A stretch of 64,000 nt of DNA from Bradyrhizobium sp. NAS80.1 (lineage in GTDB: Bacteria; Pseudomonadota; Alphaproteobacteria; Rhizobiales; Xanthobacteraceae): contig NZ_LGHL01000003.1 in assembly GCF_001908205.1 (NCBI RefSeq), positions 1 through 64,000 on the forward strand, read 5' to 3'. The translations under genes were made by a program, and so were the position numbers. Shown in pieces: positions 8,566 through 17,197 of the stretch (position 1 is its first letter; each line of letters starts with the position of its first letter). A model generated the notes under the pieces. The model saw only the letters and a program-made list of their open reading frames with translations. It was not told where the DNA came from and did not search any database.

Positions 8566-9333
8566 ATGGAGGGAACGCAGGAAGAGTTCGCGATCCGCGT
8601 CCGCGACCTCGTGGTCGGCTTCGGGCGCCAGACAGTGCTCGACCATCTGTCGCTTGATGTGCGCCGGGGCGAGATCCTCGGGCTGGTGGGCGCGTCTGGT
8701 GGCGGCAAGTCGGTGTTGATGCGGACCATCATTGGTCTCATCCCACGCCAAGGCGGGACCATCGAAGTCATGGGACAGCCAATCGGCGGCCGCACGCAAG
8801 ACGCGGCCACGACATGGGGCATCCTGTTCCAGCAGGGTGCGCTGTTCTCCTCGCTGACGGTTCGGCAGAACGTCCAGTTTCCGCTGCGCGAAAATCTTGT
8901 CCTGTCGCCGGAGTTGATGGACGAGATCGCGATTGCCAAGCTCGAAATGGTCGGGCTGCGGCCGCAGGATGCAGATAAATATCCGGCAGAACTGTCGGGT
9001 GGCATGACCAAGCGCGTGGCGCTGGCGCGCGCCCTTGCCCTCGATCCGCCGATCCTGTTTCTCGACGAGCCGACCTCCGGCCTCGATCCGATCGCCGCCG
9101 GTGATTTTGATGCGCTGATCAGGACGCTGCAAAAGACTTTGGGACTGACCGTGTTCATGGTCACCCATGACCTTGCGAGCCTCACCACGGTCTGCGACCG
9201 CGTCGCCGCGCTCGCGGACGGCAAGATCGTGGCTATCGGCCCGATGCGCGAACTGCTGCAATCCGAGCATCCCTGGGTGCGCGCCTATTTCCACGGCAAG
9301 CGCTCGCAGATGCTGCAACACCAGATGAGATGA
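8566..9333 (+). CDS. mlaF: MlaF-family ABC transporter ATP-binding protein
   Basis: ABC ATPase of about 255 residues: Walker A GASGGGKS, Q-loop LFQQGALF, signature ELSGGMTKRVALARALA, Walker B PILFLDEPTSGLDP and the switch His in MVTHDLASL. The MlaF-specific region after the Q-loop (SLTVRQNVQFPLRE) is present. ATG at 8566 is the likely start; a GTG at 8560 that overlaps the mlaE stop is an alternative. It provides the ATP-driven step for the MlaE permease and is tightly spaced with the MCE-domain gene (3 bp). Confidence 0.93.
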   Translation: MEGTQEEFAIRVRDLVVGFGRQTVLDHLSLDVRRGEILGLVGASGGGKSVLMRTIIGLIPRQGGTIEVMGQPIGGRTQDAATTWGILFQQGALFSSLTVRQNVQFPLRENLVLSPELMDEIAIAKLEMVGLRPQDADKYPAELSGGMTKRVALARALALDPPILFLDEPTSGLDPIAAGDFDALIRTLQKTLGLTVFMVTHDLASLTTVCDRVAALADGKIVAIGPMRELLQSEHPWVRAYFHGKRSQMLQHQMR

Positions 9334-9336
9334 GAC

Positions 9337-10440
9337 ATGGAAACCCGCGCTCCCTATGTGCTGATCGGCGCCTTCGTGCTGGCCGCGATTCTCGCGGTGT
9401 TCGGCTTCGTCTATTGGCTGAACAATACCGGTGGCATCGGGCCGCGCACGAACTACCACGTGCAATTCCAGGGACCGGTGCCGGGCTTGCTGGTCGGCGC
9501 CGGCGTGCTGTTCAACGGCATCCGCGTCGGTGAGGTGACGCAGCTCGGCCTTGCGCCGGACAACCCGCGCTTCGTCAATGCGACGATCTCGGTCGCCACG
9601 ACGACGCCGGTGCGTGCCGACACCAAGGTCGGGCTCGATTTCCAGGGGCTGACCGGCGTGCCGGTGGTGACGCTTGAGGGCGGTATGATCGTCGCCAAAG
9701 CCGGCGAGACCCCGACCTTGATCGCCGAGGCCGGCGCCGGCCAGAGCATGACGCAAGCGGCGCGCGACGCGCTGCGGCGGGTCGACACCGTTCTGGAGGA
9801 CAATTCCGGGCCGCTGAAGGACACAATCGCCAACTTCAAGACGTTCTCCGACGGGCTCGCGCGCAACACCGGCAAGCTCGACGGCATCCTGGCGGGCCTC
9901 GAGAAGATGACCGGCGGCGGCGCGCCCGCGCAGAAAATTACCTACGACCTGCGCACGCCGCAGAACCTGGGGCCGACCGGCAAGACGCTCTCGGCGTCAT
10001 TGGCCATACCCGAGCCGACCGCGGTCGCGATGCTCCAGACGCAGCGAATGCTGTTCTCGCCGGTTGGGGACAATCCGGGCTTTGCCGACTTCCTCTGGGC
10101 CGACAGCATCCCGAAACTGGTGCAGGCGCGGTTGATCGACAGTTTCGAGAACTACGACATTGCCCACGCGCCGTTGCGCACGACCGATCTCGGGCAGGCG
10201 GATTATCAGCTCCTGATCGACATCAGACGCTTCCGGATTGCCACGGAAGGCGAGACCAGGGTCGAGATTGGTCTATCGGCGCGGATCGTTGACAAGACCG
10301 GCAAGGTGATTGCCTCGCGCCTGGTCGAGACCAGCGAGAAGCTCGACAAGGTCGAGCCGGCCGCAGCAGTCGCAGCGTTCGACGCAGCCTTTGCCCGTGT
10401 CGCGAAGGAGCTGATCGGCTGGACCGTGCAGGCGGTGTGA
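9337..10440 (+). CDS. mlaD: MlaD/MCE protein fused to ABC-type transport auxiliary domain
   Basis: A 367-residue protein with an uncleaved N-terminal membrane helix (LIGAFVLAAILAVFGFVYWL) and an MCE/MlaD domain at about 40-120 (VQFQGPVPGLLVGAGVLFNGIRVGEV). After a linker, the C-terminal 170 residues resemble the ABC-type transport auxiliary lipoprotein (PqiC-like) domain (ADSIPKLVQARLIDSFENY). In many bacteria these two parts are separate genes; the fusion is common in rhizobia. MCE hexamers form the periplasmic lipid channel of the MlaEFD complex. It is the last gene of the mla unit. Confidence 0.9.
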   Translation: METRAPYVLIGAFVLAAILAVFGFVYWLNNTGGIGPRTNYHVQFQGPVPGLLVGAGVLFNGIRVGEVTQLGLAPDNPRFVNATISVATTTPVRADTKVGLDFQGLTGVPVVTLEGGMIVAKAGETPTLIAEAGAGQSMTQAARDALRRVDTVLEDNSGPLKDTIANFKTFSDGLARNTGKLDGILAGLEKMTGGGAPAQKITYDLRTPQNLGPTGKTLSASLAIPEPTAVAMLQTQRMLFSPVGDNPGFADFLWADSIPKLVQARLIDSFENYDIAHAPLRTTDLGQADYQLLIDIRRFRIATEGETRVEIGLSARIVDKTGKVIASRLVETSEKLDKVEPAAAVAAFDAAFARVAKELIGWTVQAV

Positions 10441-10446
10441 CGCCGG

Positions 10447-10776
10447 CTATTCCAGCGTCTTCAGGTAGGACAGCAGATCGTGGATCTGGTTCGGATTGAG
10501 CTCGAAGGCTGGCATGTCAGCGTGGCCGGTGTAGATGCCTTCGGCCAGCGCCTCGCCGAGGGTCTCGATCGGATAACGCTGGTGCAGGGTGCGCAGGGGC
10601 GGCGCGATCTTGAGCGGGCTTGCCGAGGTGCGATCGATCGCGTGGCAGCGTGCGCAATTGGCCCGCGCAAAGGTCTTACCCCGCTGGGCGGCGATCGGTC
10701 CGGCCAGGGCAGGGGTGGCCAGAAGCAGCGCAATCAGGCCTTGAATTCGGCCTTGGCGGAGCGCGCCTTGCAGCAT
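10447..10776 (-). CDS. Small periplasmic c-type cytochrome
   Basis: About 109 residues with an N-terminal signal peptide (IQGLIALLLATPALAG) and one haem c site CARCH in the segment FARANCARCHAID. An axial Met candidate lies in HADMPAFELNPNQIHDLLSYLKTL near the end. I place the start at the ATG at 10776, preceded by GGGGAT 8 bp upstream; an in-frame upstream extension to 10830 adds a non-signal sequence. A perfect TTGA-N6-TCAA box lies about 57 bp upstream. It is a soluble single-haem electron carrier, partner unknown, plausibly expressed at low oxygen. Confidence 0.88.
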   Translation of the reverse strand: MLQGALRQGRIQGLIALLLATPALAGPIAAQRGKTFARANCARCHAIDRTSASPLKIAPPLRTLHQRYPIETLGEALAEGIYTGHADMPAFELNPNQIHDLLSYLKTLE

Positions 10777-10832
10777 CAACGTGATCCCCTTGAACTCCGG
10801 AAAGCAGAATAAGGCGGGGATACCTGCCAAAT

Positions 10833-10846
10833 TTGATTTGAGTCAA
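10833..10846. promoter_or_regulatory. FNR/FixK-type box 5
   Basis: TTGATTTGAGTCAA lies between the cytochrome c gene and the divergent FNR-like gene. This is the best match of the five to the FNR consensus (TTGAT...), at 57 bp from the cytochrome start and 84 bp from the regulator start, so it may serve cytochrome activation and regulator autocontrol. Confidence 0.6.
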
Positions 10847-10929
10847 TTGGCTTTGGCGCAGTGCAGTAAAATGCAGCCTGCGCGGTAGACTCGGCCTGAT
10901 GCGGAGGCAGCCGGCGCTTGGAGCGGTGG

Positions 10930-11642
10930 ATGAAGCCTTCCGTGGTGACAATTGAGCCGAACGGGCATTTCTGCAGTGATTGCGCGGTCCGCGACTTCGC
11001 GGTGTGTTCGTCGCTGGACCCGGCCGAGCTTAGGGAATTCGAGCATCTGGGGCGTCGAGTCCATTTTGGTACGGGCGAGACCGTCTTCTCCGAGGAAGAT
11101 ATTACGACCTCGTTCTACAATCTCCTCGAAGGCGTCATGCGCTCTACAAGCTGCTGCCCGACGGCCGGCGGCAGATCGTGGGGTTTGCCTTGCCCGGCGA
11201 TTTCCTGGGGATGAATCTTTCCGGCCGTCACAATTTCTCGGCCGATGCGATCGGCGCGGTGACCGTGTGCCAGTTCGCAAAGGCGCCCTTCGGCCGTTTC
11301 ATTGAGGACCGGCCGCATCTGCTCCGACGGATCAACGAACTGGCGATTCGCGAGTTGAGCCAGGCGCGGGATCACATGGTTCTGCTCGGCCGCCGCTCGG
11401 CGGACGAGAAAATTGCGACCTTTCTGCTCGGCTGGCGCGAACGGCTGTTCGCGCTCAAGGGGCTGCCCGACACGGTGCCACTTCCGATGAGCCGCCAGGA
11501 TATTGCGGACTATCTCGGCCTGACCATCGAAACCGTCAGCCGCACCTTCACCAAGCTGGAGCGCCACGGCACGATCGAGATCATTCACGGCGGCATCAGC
11601 CTGCTCGACCCTGCACGCGTCGAGGCCCTGGCTGCTGCTTGA
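10930..11642 (+). pseudogene. FNR/FnrN-type oxygen-responsive regulator, frameshifted
   Basis: The first frame gives MKPSVVTIEPNGHFCSDC with the N-terminal cluster motif C-x2-C-x7-C (CSDCAVRDFAVC) and the start of the cyclic-nucleotide-like fold, to LLEGVMR. At about 11142 the sequence GCGCTCTAC replaces an expected GCGCCTCTAC, and the frame shifts. The other frame is complete to the stop: LPDGRRQIVGFALPGDFLG, a fourth Cys in AVTVCQFAK, and an HTH with recognition helix ETVSRTFTKL (E--SR, the TTGA-reading residues). With one C restored it would be a normal FNR protein of about 237 residues that senses oxygen through a 4Fe-4S cluster. The frameshift is either a sequencing error or a real loss. 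Confidence 0.85.
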
Positions 11643-11739
11643 CGTCTGATCCATACGCGGCGCTCCGCGATTTTGATCCCGATTAATGACGCCGTCCACG
11701 TGCCGCCGATAATGCCCAAAACAATCGGGGAGGTGGTTT

Positions 11740-11928
11740 ATGCCCGCTGACGCGTTGCCGGTGACCATTGTCGTCGTAGCGGTCTTCGTCGGTTTTGCCG
11801 GCGCTTTGGCTTGGGCGGACCGACAAACCAGCGCAGGCCGGCTCGACCGGGATTCCAAGCGTGAAGCTCCTGAGGCCGCAGCCCCATCTGACGGGCTGAT
11901 CGCCGGCCAACTCTTGACCATTCGGTAG
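11740..11928 (+). CDS. Small single-pass membrane protein
   Basis: A 62-residue protein with one clear transmembrane helix near the N-terminus (PVTIVVVAVFVGFAGALAWA, about residues 7-26), then a charged, Ala-rich tail. A good ribosome site GGGGAGG lies 8 bp before the ATG, which argues that it is real. No recognised family. It lies between the two Crp/Fnr-type genes on the same strand. Function unknown. Confidence 0.55.
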   Translation: MPADALPVTIVVVAVFVGFAGALAWADRQTSAGRLDRDSKREAPEAAAPSDGLIAGQLLTIR

Positions 11929-12134
11929 CGCCTCAACGCAATCGCAGCTTGCGCTGTGTGCAACTCTGAAGCGGCCAAAATGGATCGGCGCATCCTTCGG
12001 ATGCCGAGTTCGAGCCCTCCGCGGCATTTTCGCCGTATTTGCCTCAAGCCGCGGGCTTGCTTTCCGGTTGAAAACCCTGCCAACGTTGACTACGCAGGAA
12101 CTCCAGTGCCTCGCAGTCTTAGGAGCCCCGTGGC

Positions 12135-12863
12135 GTGCCTCAGGACAAGACCGGCGACCCCCGACAGTCGGCGGGCAACAAACTATCGGTCCTGCGCAAG
12201 CACCCGATCTTCGCGGATCTGGAGCCGGAGGCGCTCGATCAGCTCTGCCGTTACGCCAAACACACCACGGTGAAGCGCGGGGCGACGATCGCTGCCAAGG
12301 GCGATCCCGGCAACAACCTGTTCGCGGTGATCACGGGGACAGTAAAGATTTCCTCTTCATCGCCAGATGGCCGCAACGCTATTCTCAATCTCATCGGTCC
12401 CGGAGAAATCTTTGGCGAGATCGCGGTTCTCGACGGTGCGCCCCGTTCGGCCGATGCGACCGCCAACACCAATTGCGAGCTCTACATCATCGATCGCCGG
12501 GACTTCCTGCCGTTCGTGAAGAGCCAGCCGGCGCTGGCCATGAAATTCATCGAGCTGCTCTGCGCACGCCTGCGCTGGACCAGCCAGCAGGTCGAGCAGG
12601 TGATCCTGCAGAATCTTCCGGGCCGGCTTGCGAGCGCGCTGCTCGGTCTCACCGAAGAGCGCAAGCTCGATTCAGGCAGTGGCATGCTCGCCATCACGCA
12701 GCAGGAGATCAGCGAGATGGTGGGAATGACGCGCGAGAGCATCAACAAGCAATTGCGCGCCTGGGCCGGGCGCAACTGGGTCCGCCTCGAGCATGGCGCG
12801 ATCGTCGTGCTGGATATCGACGCGCTGCGCGAACTCGCCGAGAGCGGCCTCGACGGCGAGTAG
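12135..12863 (+). CDS. Crp/Fnr-family transcriptional regulator
   Basis: A 242-residue regulator with a cyclic-nucleotide-binding fold at about 25-140 (HPIFADLEPEALDQLCRYAK; GPGEIFGEIAVLDGAPRSADATA, close to a cAMP phosphate-binding cassette) and a C-terminal winged HTH (ITQQEISEMVGMTRESINKQL). The recognition helix TRESINKQL differs from the E--SR type of FNR/FixK, so it probably does not read TTGA boxes. It has no N-terminal cysteine cluster, so it is more Crp-like. The start is a GTG; no strong ribosome site is visible. Confidence 0.85.
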   Translation: MPQDKTGDPRQSAGNKLSVLRKHPIFADLEPEALDQLCRYAKHTTVKRGATIAAKGDPGNNLFAVITGTVKISSSSPDGRNAILNLIGPGEIFGEIAVLDGAPRSADATANTNCELYIIDRRDFLPFVKSQPALAMKFIELLCARLRWTSQQVEQVILQNLPGRLASALLGLTEERKLDSGSGMLAITQQEISEMVGMTRESINKQLRAWAGRNWVRLEHGAIVVLDIDALRELAESGLDGE

Positions 12864-12872
12864 GCTTCACAC

Positions 12873-13685
12873 CTAATTGTCGATGATGGCGACCGCGCGG
12901 GTCCAGCCCGCGGAGGCACGTTCGATCTTCACCGGAAAGCACGAGACCGCAAATCCGGTCGAGGGCAGCTTGTCGAGATTGTGCAGCTTCTCGAGGTGGC
13001 AATAGCCGATGTGCCGTCCCGCCTTATGGCCTTCCCAGATCAGTCCGGCATTTTTTGTTTCAGCATATTTCTTTGCGGTGTAGACGAACGGCGCGTCCCA
13101 GCTCCAGCCGTCGGTGCCGGTCAGGCGCACACCGCGTTCGAGCAGGTACATAGTGGCCTCATAGCCCATGCCGCAGCCGGAATTGACGTAGTCGGCCTGG
13201 CCGAATTTGGCGCCGGCGCTGGTGTTGACGACCACGATCTCAAGTGGCGACAGCGTATGCCCGATGCGTTTCAGCTCCTTCTCGACGTCGGCGGCGGTGG
13301 CCACGCAGCCGTCAGGCAGATGCCGGAAATCGAGCTTCACGCCGGGCTGAAAACACCATTCGAGAGGCACCTCGTCGATGGTCCACGACCGCTCGCCGCG
13401 ATTCATGGTCGGATGGAAATGCCAGGGAGCGTCGAGATGCGTGCCGTTGTGGGTCGACAGCGAGACCTGTTCGACGGCCCATCCCTGGCCGTCCGGCAAG
13501 TCCTGCGCCTTGAGCCCGTCGAAGAATTGCAGCATGCGCGGCAGGCCCTGCTGGTGATCGATGTACTGGATCGTCGGGTGGTTGCCCGGCGGATCGGCCG
13601 TCACGTCGTTGCGCAACGGCACGGAGATGTCGATCAGCTTCCGCGGCATGGGCATTCCCTCGAGATGATCCGATGTTTCTGACAT
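12873..13685 (-). CDS. Cyclase-family metal-dependent hydrolase
   Basis: A 270-residue cyclase/KynB-like protein. The metal-binding signature HNGTHLDAPWH occurs at residues 79-89, with His79, His83, Asp85 and His89 as likely ligands. The family includes N-formylkynurenine formamidase, isatin hydrolase and polyketide-type cyclases, which hydrolyse amide or cyclic-ketone bonds in the cytoplasm. It is transcribed away from a TRAP transporter/SDR operon, so it may hydrolyse the imported substrate; the substrate cannot be read from sequence. Upstream lie a 21-bp tandem repeat and a long palindrome, likely operators. Confidence 0.85.
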   Translation of the reverse strand: MSETSDHLEGMPMPRKLIDISVPLRNDVTADPPGNHPTIQYIDHQQGLPRMLQFFDGLKAQDLPDGQGWAVEQVSLSTHNGTHLDAPWHFHPTMNRGERSWTIDEVPLEWCFQPGVKLDFRHLPDGCVATAADVEKELKRIGHTLSPLEIVVVNTSAGAKFGQADYVNSGCGMGYEATMYLLERGVRLTGTDGWSWDAPFVYTAKKYAETKNAGLIWEGHKAGRHIGYCHLEKLHNLDKLPSTGFAVSCFPVKIERASAGWTRAVAIIDN

Positions 13686-13702
13686 CTTGAGGGGCCTCCA
13701 TT

Positions 13703-13773
13703 GGCGGCGTCAAGTCACGCGCCGGCGACGTCAAGTGACGCGCTGGCGACGTCAAGTGACGCGCTGGCGACGC
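13703..13773. repeat. Tandem 21-bp repeat containing GTCAAGTGAC palindromes
   Basis: Three direct copies of a 21-bp unit begin at 13703, 13724 and 13745, with a partial fourth at 13766. Units 2 and 3 are identical and each holds the dyad GTCA-AG-TGAC; unit 1 is diverged (GTCAAGTCAC). The 21-bp period equals two helical turns, so sites would face the same side of the helix. It begins 18 bp upstream of the cyclase start. A regulator-binding array is the simplest reading (inference). Confidence 0.7.
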
Positions 13774-13804
13774 CAGGCCAGCCCGCGGTGATGAGTAACG
13801 GCAG

Positions 13805-13835
13805 ATCGATCAATGCAACTCCTGCATTGATCGAT
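13805..13835. promoter_or_regulatory. Perfect 13-bp inverted repeat in the cyclase-TRAP gap
   Basis: Arms ATCGATCAATGCA (13805-13817) and TGCATTGATCGAT (13823-13835) are perfect inverted copies around a 5-base centre. No T-tract follows, so it is not a typical terminator. It lies in the divergent region between the cyclase and TRAP genes, which suits an operator for a dimeric regulator. The 13836-14305 stretch beyond it holds no convincing gene. Confidence 0.55.
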
Positions 13836-14305
13836 GCCGGAATTGGCTTGGACTCAGAATGCCGCCCGCCCTAGGGACGAGATTGGCGATATCGCGCTGA
13901 TGCAGCGCGTTCGCACAAGGATGGGGCGACCGTCTTGTCCGAACCTCCAAGCCGCAGCCAATAGCGGTCGAGCATGAAACGAGAGGAGCGTCCATGGATC
14001 CGACGAGCATCGTCACCTCGCATCCAGCATTGGCCGACGGCGAGGCGATTGCAGCGGGGCCGGCTCTTGCCGCCCAGGCCTCCGCTGGAGAGGGCTGCGG
14101 GGAATTTCCCCGATATCAGCCACCTCTTCATGCCACGACGCCGGGGACTACACGGCGAAGCAGCCAAATCCGCTCGACTCCGTCGCACAATCCTACCAAG
14201 GTGGTGCGGTTGTAGCGCTTGACTTCACACCTGAAGTGGAGCGACCCAAGGCGGCCGGCAGCACCTGCCCAACGACAACATAACTAACTCAGGAGGAAAG
14301 CCCAG

Positions 14306-15277
14306 ATGAAGACACTAACCGGTATCATTGCAGCCGCTGTGCTGGCGGTCTCAGCGCCCTTGGCGACTGCGCGCGATTTCCGCTCCGCCGACATCCATCC
14401 CGCCGATTATCCGACCGTCGAAGCCGTCAAGTTCATGGGCAAACAGCTCGCGACGGCGAGCGGCGGCAAGCTTGGCGTGAAGGTGTTTCCCAATGGAGCC
14501 CTTGGCTCCGAGAAGGACACCATCGAGCAACTCAAGATCGGCGCACTCGACATGATGCGGATCAACGCATCGCCGCTGAACAACTTCGTGCCTGAGACCA
14601 TCGCGTTGTGTCTGCCCTTCGTCTTCCGGGACACGCAGCACATGCGTACGGTCCTCGACGGGCCGATCGGCGATGAGATACTGGCGGCGATGGAGCCCGC
14701 AGGATTGATCGGGCTTGCTTATTACGACAGCGGCGCCCGGTCCATCTACACCGTCAAGGCACCGGTCAAGTCGCTCGCGGATCTCAAGGGCTTGAAGATC
14801 CGCGTCCAGCAGTCCGACCTGTGGGTCGGTATGATCGAGAGCCTCGGAGCCAACCCGACGCCGATGCCGTATGGCGAGGTCTACACCGCTCTCAAGACCG
14901 GTCTGGTGGACGCTGCCGAGAACAACTGGCCCTCCTACGAGTCATCGCGCCATTTCGAGGCAGCCAAGTTCTACAATGTCACCGAGCACTCCCTGGCGCC
15001 CGAAGTTCTCGTGATGTCCAAGAAGGTCTGGGACACGCTGAGCAAGGAGGATCAGGCGATGATCCGCAAGGCGGCCAAGGAATCGGTGCCCGTCATGCGC
15101 AAGCTCTGGGACGAGCGTGAGCAGGCTTCCCGCAAGACCGTCGAGGCGGCAGGCGTTCAGGTGATCACGATCGCCAACAAGCAGGAATTCGTCGATGCGA
15201 TGAAGCCGGTGTACGCGAAGTTCGCCGGTGACGAAAAGCTGCAGAGCCTCGTCAAGCGTATCCAGGACACGAAGTAA
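14306..15277 (+). CDS. dctP: TRAP transporter substrate-binding protein (DctP family)
   Basis: A 323-residue periplasmic receptor with signal peptide MKTLTGIIAAAVLAVSAPLA, cleaved near ATA-RD. The mature part has the DctP fold, including the conserved segment DLKGLKIRVQQSDLWVGMIESLGANPTPMPYGEVYTALKTGLVDAAENNW, whose Arg at IRVQ usually pairs with a carboxylate of the ligand. It has a good AGGAGG ribosome site. It works with the small and large permeases that follow to import an organic acid using a sodium or proton gradient; the ligand is unknown. Co-localised SDR and cyclase genes suggest an oxo- or hydroxy-acid. Confidence 0.93.
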   Translation: MKTLTGIIAAAVLAVSAPLATARDFRSADIHPADYPTVEAVKFMGKQLATASGGKLGVKVFPNGALGSEKDTIEQLKIGALDMMRINASPLNNFVPETIALCLPFVFRDTQHMRTVLDGPIGDEILAAMEPAGLIGLAYYDSGARSIYTVKAPVKSLADLKGLKIRVQQSDLWVGMIESLGANPTPMPYGEVYTALKTGLVDAAENNWPSYESSRHFEAAKFYNVTEHSLAPEVLVMSKKVWDTLSKEDQAMIRKAAKESVPVMRKLWDEREQASRKTVEAAGVQVITIANKQEFVDAMKPVYAKFAGDEKLQSLVKRIQDTK

Positions 15278-15341
15278 AACACAGCGGCGTCGGGTCCGGA
15301 GTCGCCGACCGGCGACACCGGGCCCTCGCAGGGAGACCCGG

Positions 15342-15893
15342 ATGTCAGACCCACACGTCGCAAGTCACGAGCCGGAGGCCGCAGCGGCACGCCCGTCTAC
15401 CGGCTTGCTGTCGCGGATCAATGCCGTCGTCGCTCGCTTGGGCATGTATCTGTCCGTGAGCGGCCTGCTCGTCATCGTCACCATCGTGTTCTATCAGGTG
15501 TTCGGACGTTACGTGCTCAATTCCAGCCCGACCTGGACGGAGAACCTTGCGCTGGTTCTGATCCTGTATGTCACGCTGATCGGCGCGGCCGTCGGCGTGC
15601 GGGATGCCGGACACATCGGCATGGACAGTCTGCTGGTGATGCTTCCGGATCGCCTGCGCGAGAAAATCGAGCTTGTAATCCACGTCCTCGTGGCCGTGTT
15701 CGGCGTTGCGATGGTCTACAACGGCTGGATACTCGGCGCGTCGGTTGGAACCGTGAAGATCCCCAATCTCGGCCTGCCTGAGGTCGTGCGCTACATACCG
15801 CTGATCGCCTCCGGCGTCTTGATCGTCTCCTTTTCAATCGAGCACATCATTGCTCTGCTGCGCGGCGAAGAGGTCGTCCCGTCATGGAATTGA
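15342..15893 (+). CDS. dctQ: TRAP transporter small permease (DctQ family)
   Basis: A 183-residue four-helix membrane protein, beginning MSDPHVASHEPEAA with a soluble N-terminus before the first helix (LSVSGLLVIVTIVFYQVFGRYVL). The FGRYVLNSSPTWTENLA segment is the typical DctQ motif. I chose ATG 15342; the open frame extends upstream but has no DctQ-like sequence. Its end overlaps the large permease start by 10 bp, so the two are translationally coupled. Confidence 0.9.
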   Translation: MSDPHVASHEPEAAAARPSTGLLSRINAVVARLGMYLSVSGLLVIVTIVFYQVFGRYVLNSSPTWTENLALVLILYVTLIGAAVGVRDAGHIGMDSLLVMLPDRLREKIELVIHVLVAVFGVAMVYNGWILGASVGTVKIPNLGLPEVVRYIPLIASGVLIVSFSIEHIIALLRGEEVVPSWN

Positions 15894-17173
15894 TCATTCT
15901 CGGCGCCTCCTTCTTCGGCTTCCTGATCCTCGGCGTACCGGTCGCCTTCGCGATCGGCCTCTCGGCGATTTGCACCATCCTCTACGAAGGCCTGCCGGTT
16001 GCGGTCATCTTCCAGCAGATGATGTCGGGGATGAACATCTTCTCCTTTCTCGCTATACCGTTCTTCGTCTTCAGCGGTGAGTTGATGCTGCATGGCGGCG
16101 TCGCCGACAAGATCGTGCAGCTCGCCAAGAACCTCGTCGGACACATCCGCGGCGGGCTCGGCATGTCGAACGTGGTCGCTTGCACGCTGTTCGGCGGCGT
16201 ATCCGGTTCGCCGGTGGCCGACGTGTCGGCGATGGGAGCGGTGATGATCCCGATGATGAAAAAGGAAGGTTTCGACACCGACTACGCCGTCAACGTCACC
16301 ACCCACGCTTCGCTCGTCGGAGCGCTGATGCCGACCAGCCACAATATGATCATCTATGCACTTGCCGCGCGCAAGGTATCGATCGGCGCGTTGATCGCCG
16401 CCGGCATCTTGCCGGCGCTCGTGCTGATGGTGTGCATGCTGGTTGCCGCTTACGCGGTCGCGGTGAAGCGAGGTTATCCCGCCGGTAAATTCCCGGGCTG
16501 GGCCGAGGTGTTCCGCTCGTTCGCGGCCGCGCTGCCCGGCCTTCTGATCGTCGGCATCATCCTGGCGGGCATCCTGTCCGGTGTCTTCACTGCAACTGAA
16601 TCTGCCGCCGTCGCGGTCACCTACACGATCCTGCTGACGTTCTTCATCTACCGTACCATGACCTGGAAGAACTTCCTGCGGGCCGCTGCGAAGGCCGTGA
16701 AGACGACGGGCGTGGTGCTGCTGCTGATCGGCGTCTCCACCATGTTCCAGTATCTGATGGGGCTCTACGAGGTCGCCGACCTCGCCGGCGACATGATGAG
16801 CAAGGTCTCCACGCAACCCTGGGCCATCTTTCTGCTCATCAACGTCATCCTGTTCCTGCTCGGCACGTTCATGGACATGGCTGCGACCATCCTGATCTGC
16901 ACCCCGATCTTCCTGCCAATAGCGATGAAGGCGGGCATGGATCCGGTGCAGTTCGGCATGCTGATGCTGATCAATTGCGCGCTCGGGTTGAACACCCCGC
17001 CGGTCGGAACGACGCAGTTCGTGGGCTGCGCCATCGGTGGCATCTCGGTGGGCGCGGTGATGCGCACAATCCTGCCGTTCTACGCCGCCCTGATCGCAGC
17101 TCTGATGTTCGTGACCTACATACCCGCGTTCTCGCTGTGGCTGCCCCGCTTACTGATGGGTTACAAGGGATAA
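15884..17173 (+). CDS. dctM: TRAP transporter large permease (DctM family)
   Basis: A 429-residue, roughly 12-helix permease. DctM hallmarks are visible: LGVPVAFAIGLSA near the start, GGLGMSNVVACTLFGGVSGSPVADVSAMGAVMIPMM in the central hairpin, and LGLNTPPVGTTQFVGCAIGG near the end. It is the transport channel of the TRAP system and works with the upstream DctP and DctQ. It overlaps dctQ by 10 bp and is followed 24 bp later by the SDR gene, so all four are probably one operon. Confidence 0.93.
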   Translation: MELIILGASFFGFLILGVPVAFAIGLSAICTILYEGLPVAVIFQQMMSGMNIFSFLAIPFFVFSGELMLHGGVADKIVQLAKNLVGHIRGGLGMSNVVACTLFGGVSGSPVADVSAMGAVMIPMMKKEGFDTDYAVNVTTHASLVGALMPTSHNMIIYALAARKVSIGALIAAGILPALVLMVCMLVAAYAVAVKRGYPAGKFPGWAEVFRSFAAALPGLLIVGIILAGILSGVFTATESAAVAVTYTILLTFFIYRTMTWKNFLRAAAKAVKTTGVVLLLIGVSTMFQYLMGLYEVADLAGDMMSKVSTQPWAIFLLINVILFLLGTFMDMAATILICTPIFLPIAMKAGMDPVQFGMLMLINCALGLNTPPVGTTQFVGCAIGGISVGAVMRTILPFYAALIAALMFVTYIPAFSLWLPRLLMGYKG

Positions 17174-17197
17174 CAGCAACACAGGGAGAATCTGTCC

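Noticed and set aside
13994-14215. Possible 73-residue protein before dctP
   Set aside because: Starts plausibly (MDPTSIVTSHPALADGEA) but soon becomes low-complexity Arg/Thr/Ser; no family or strong ribosome site. May be a gene remnant.
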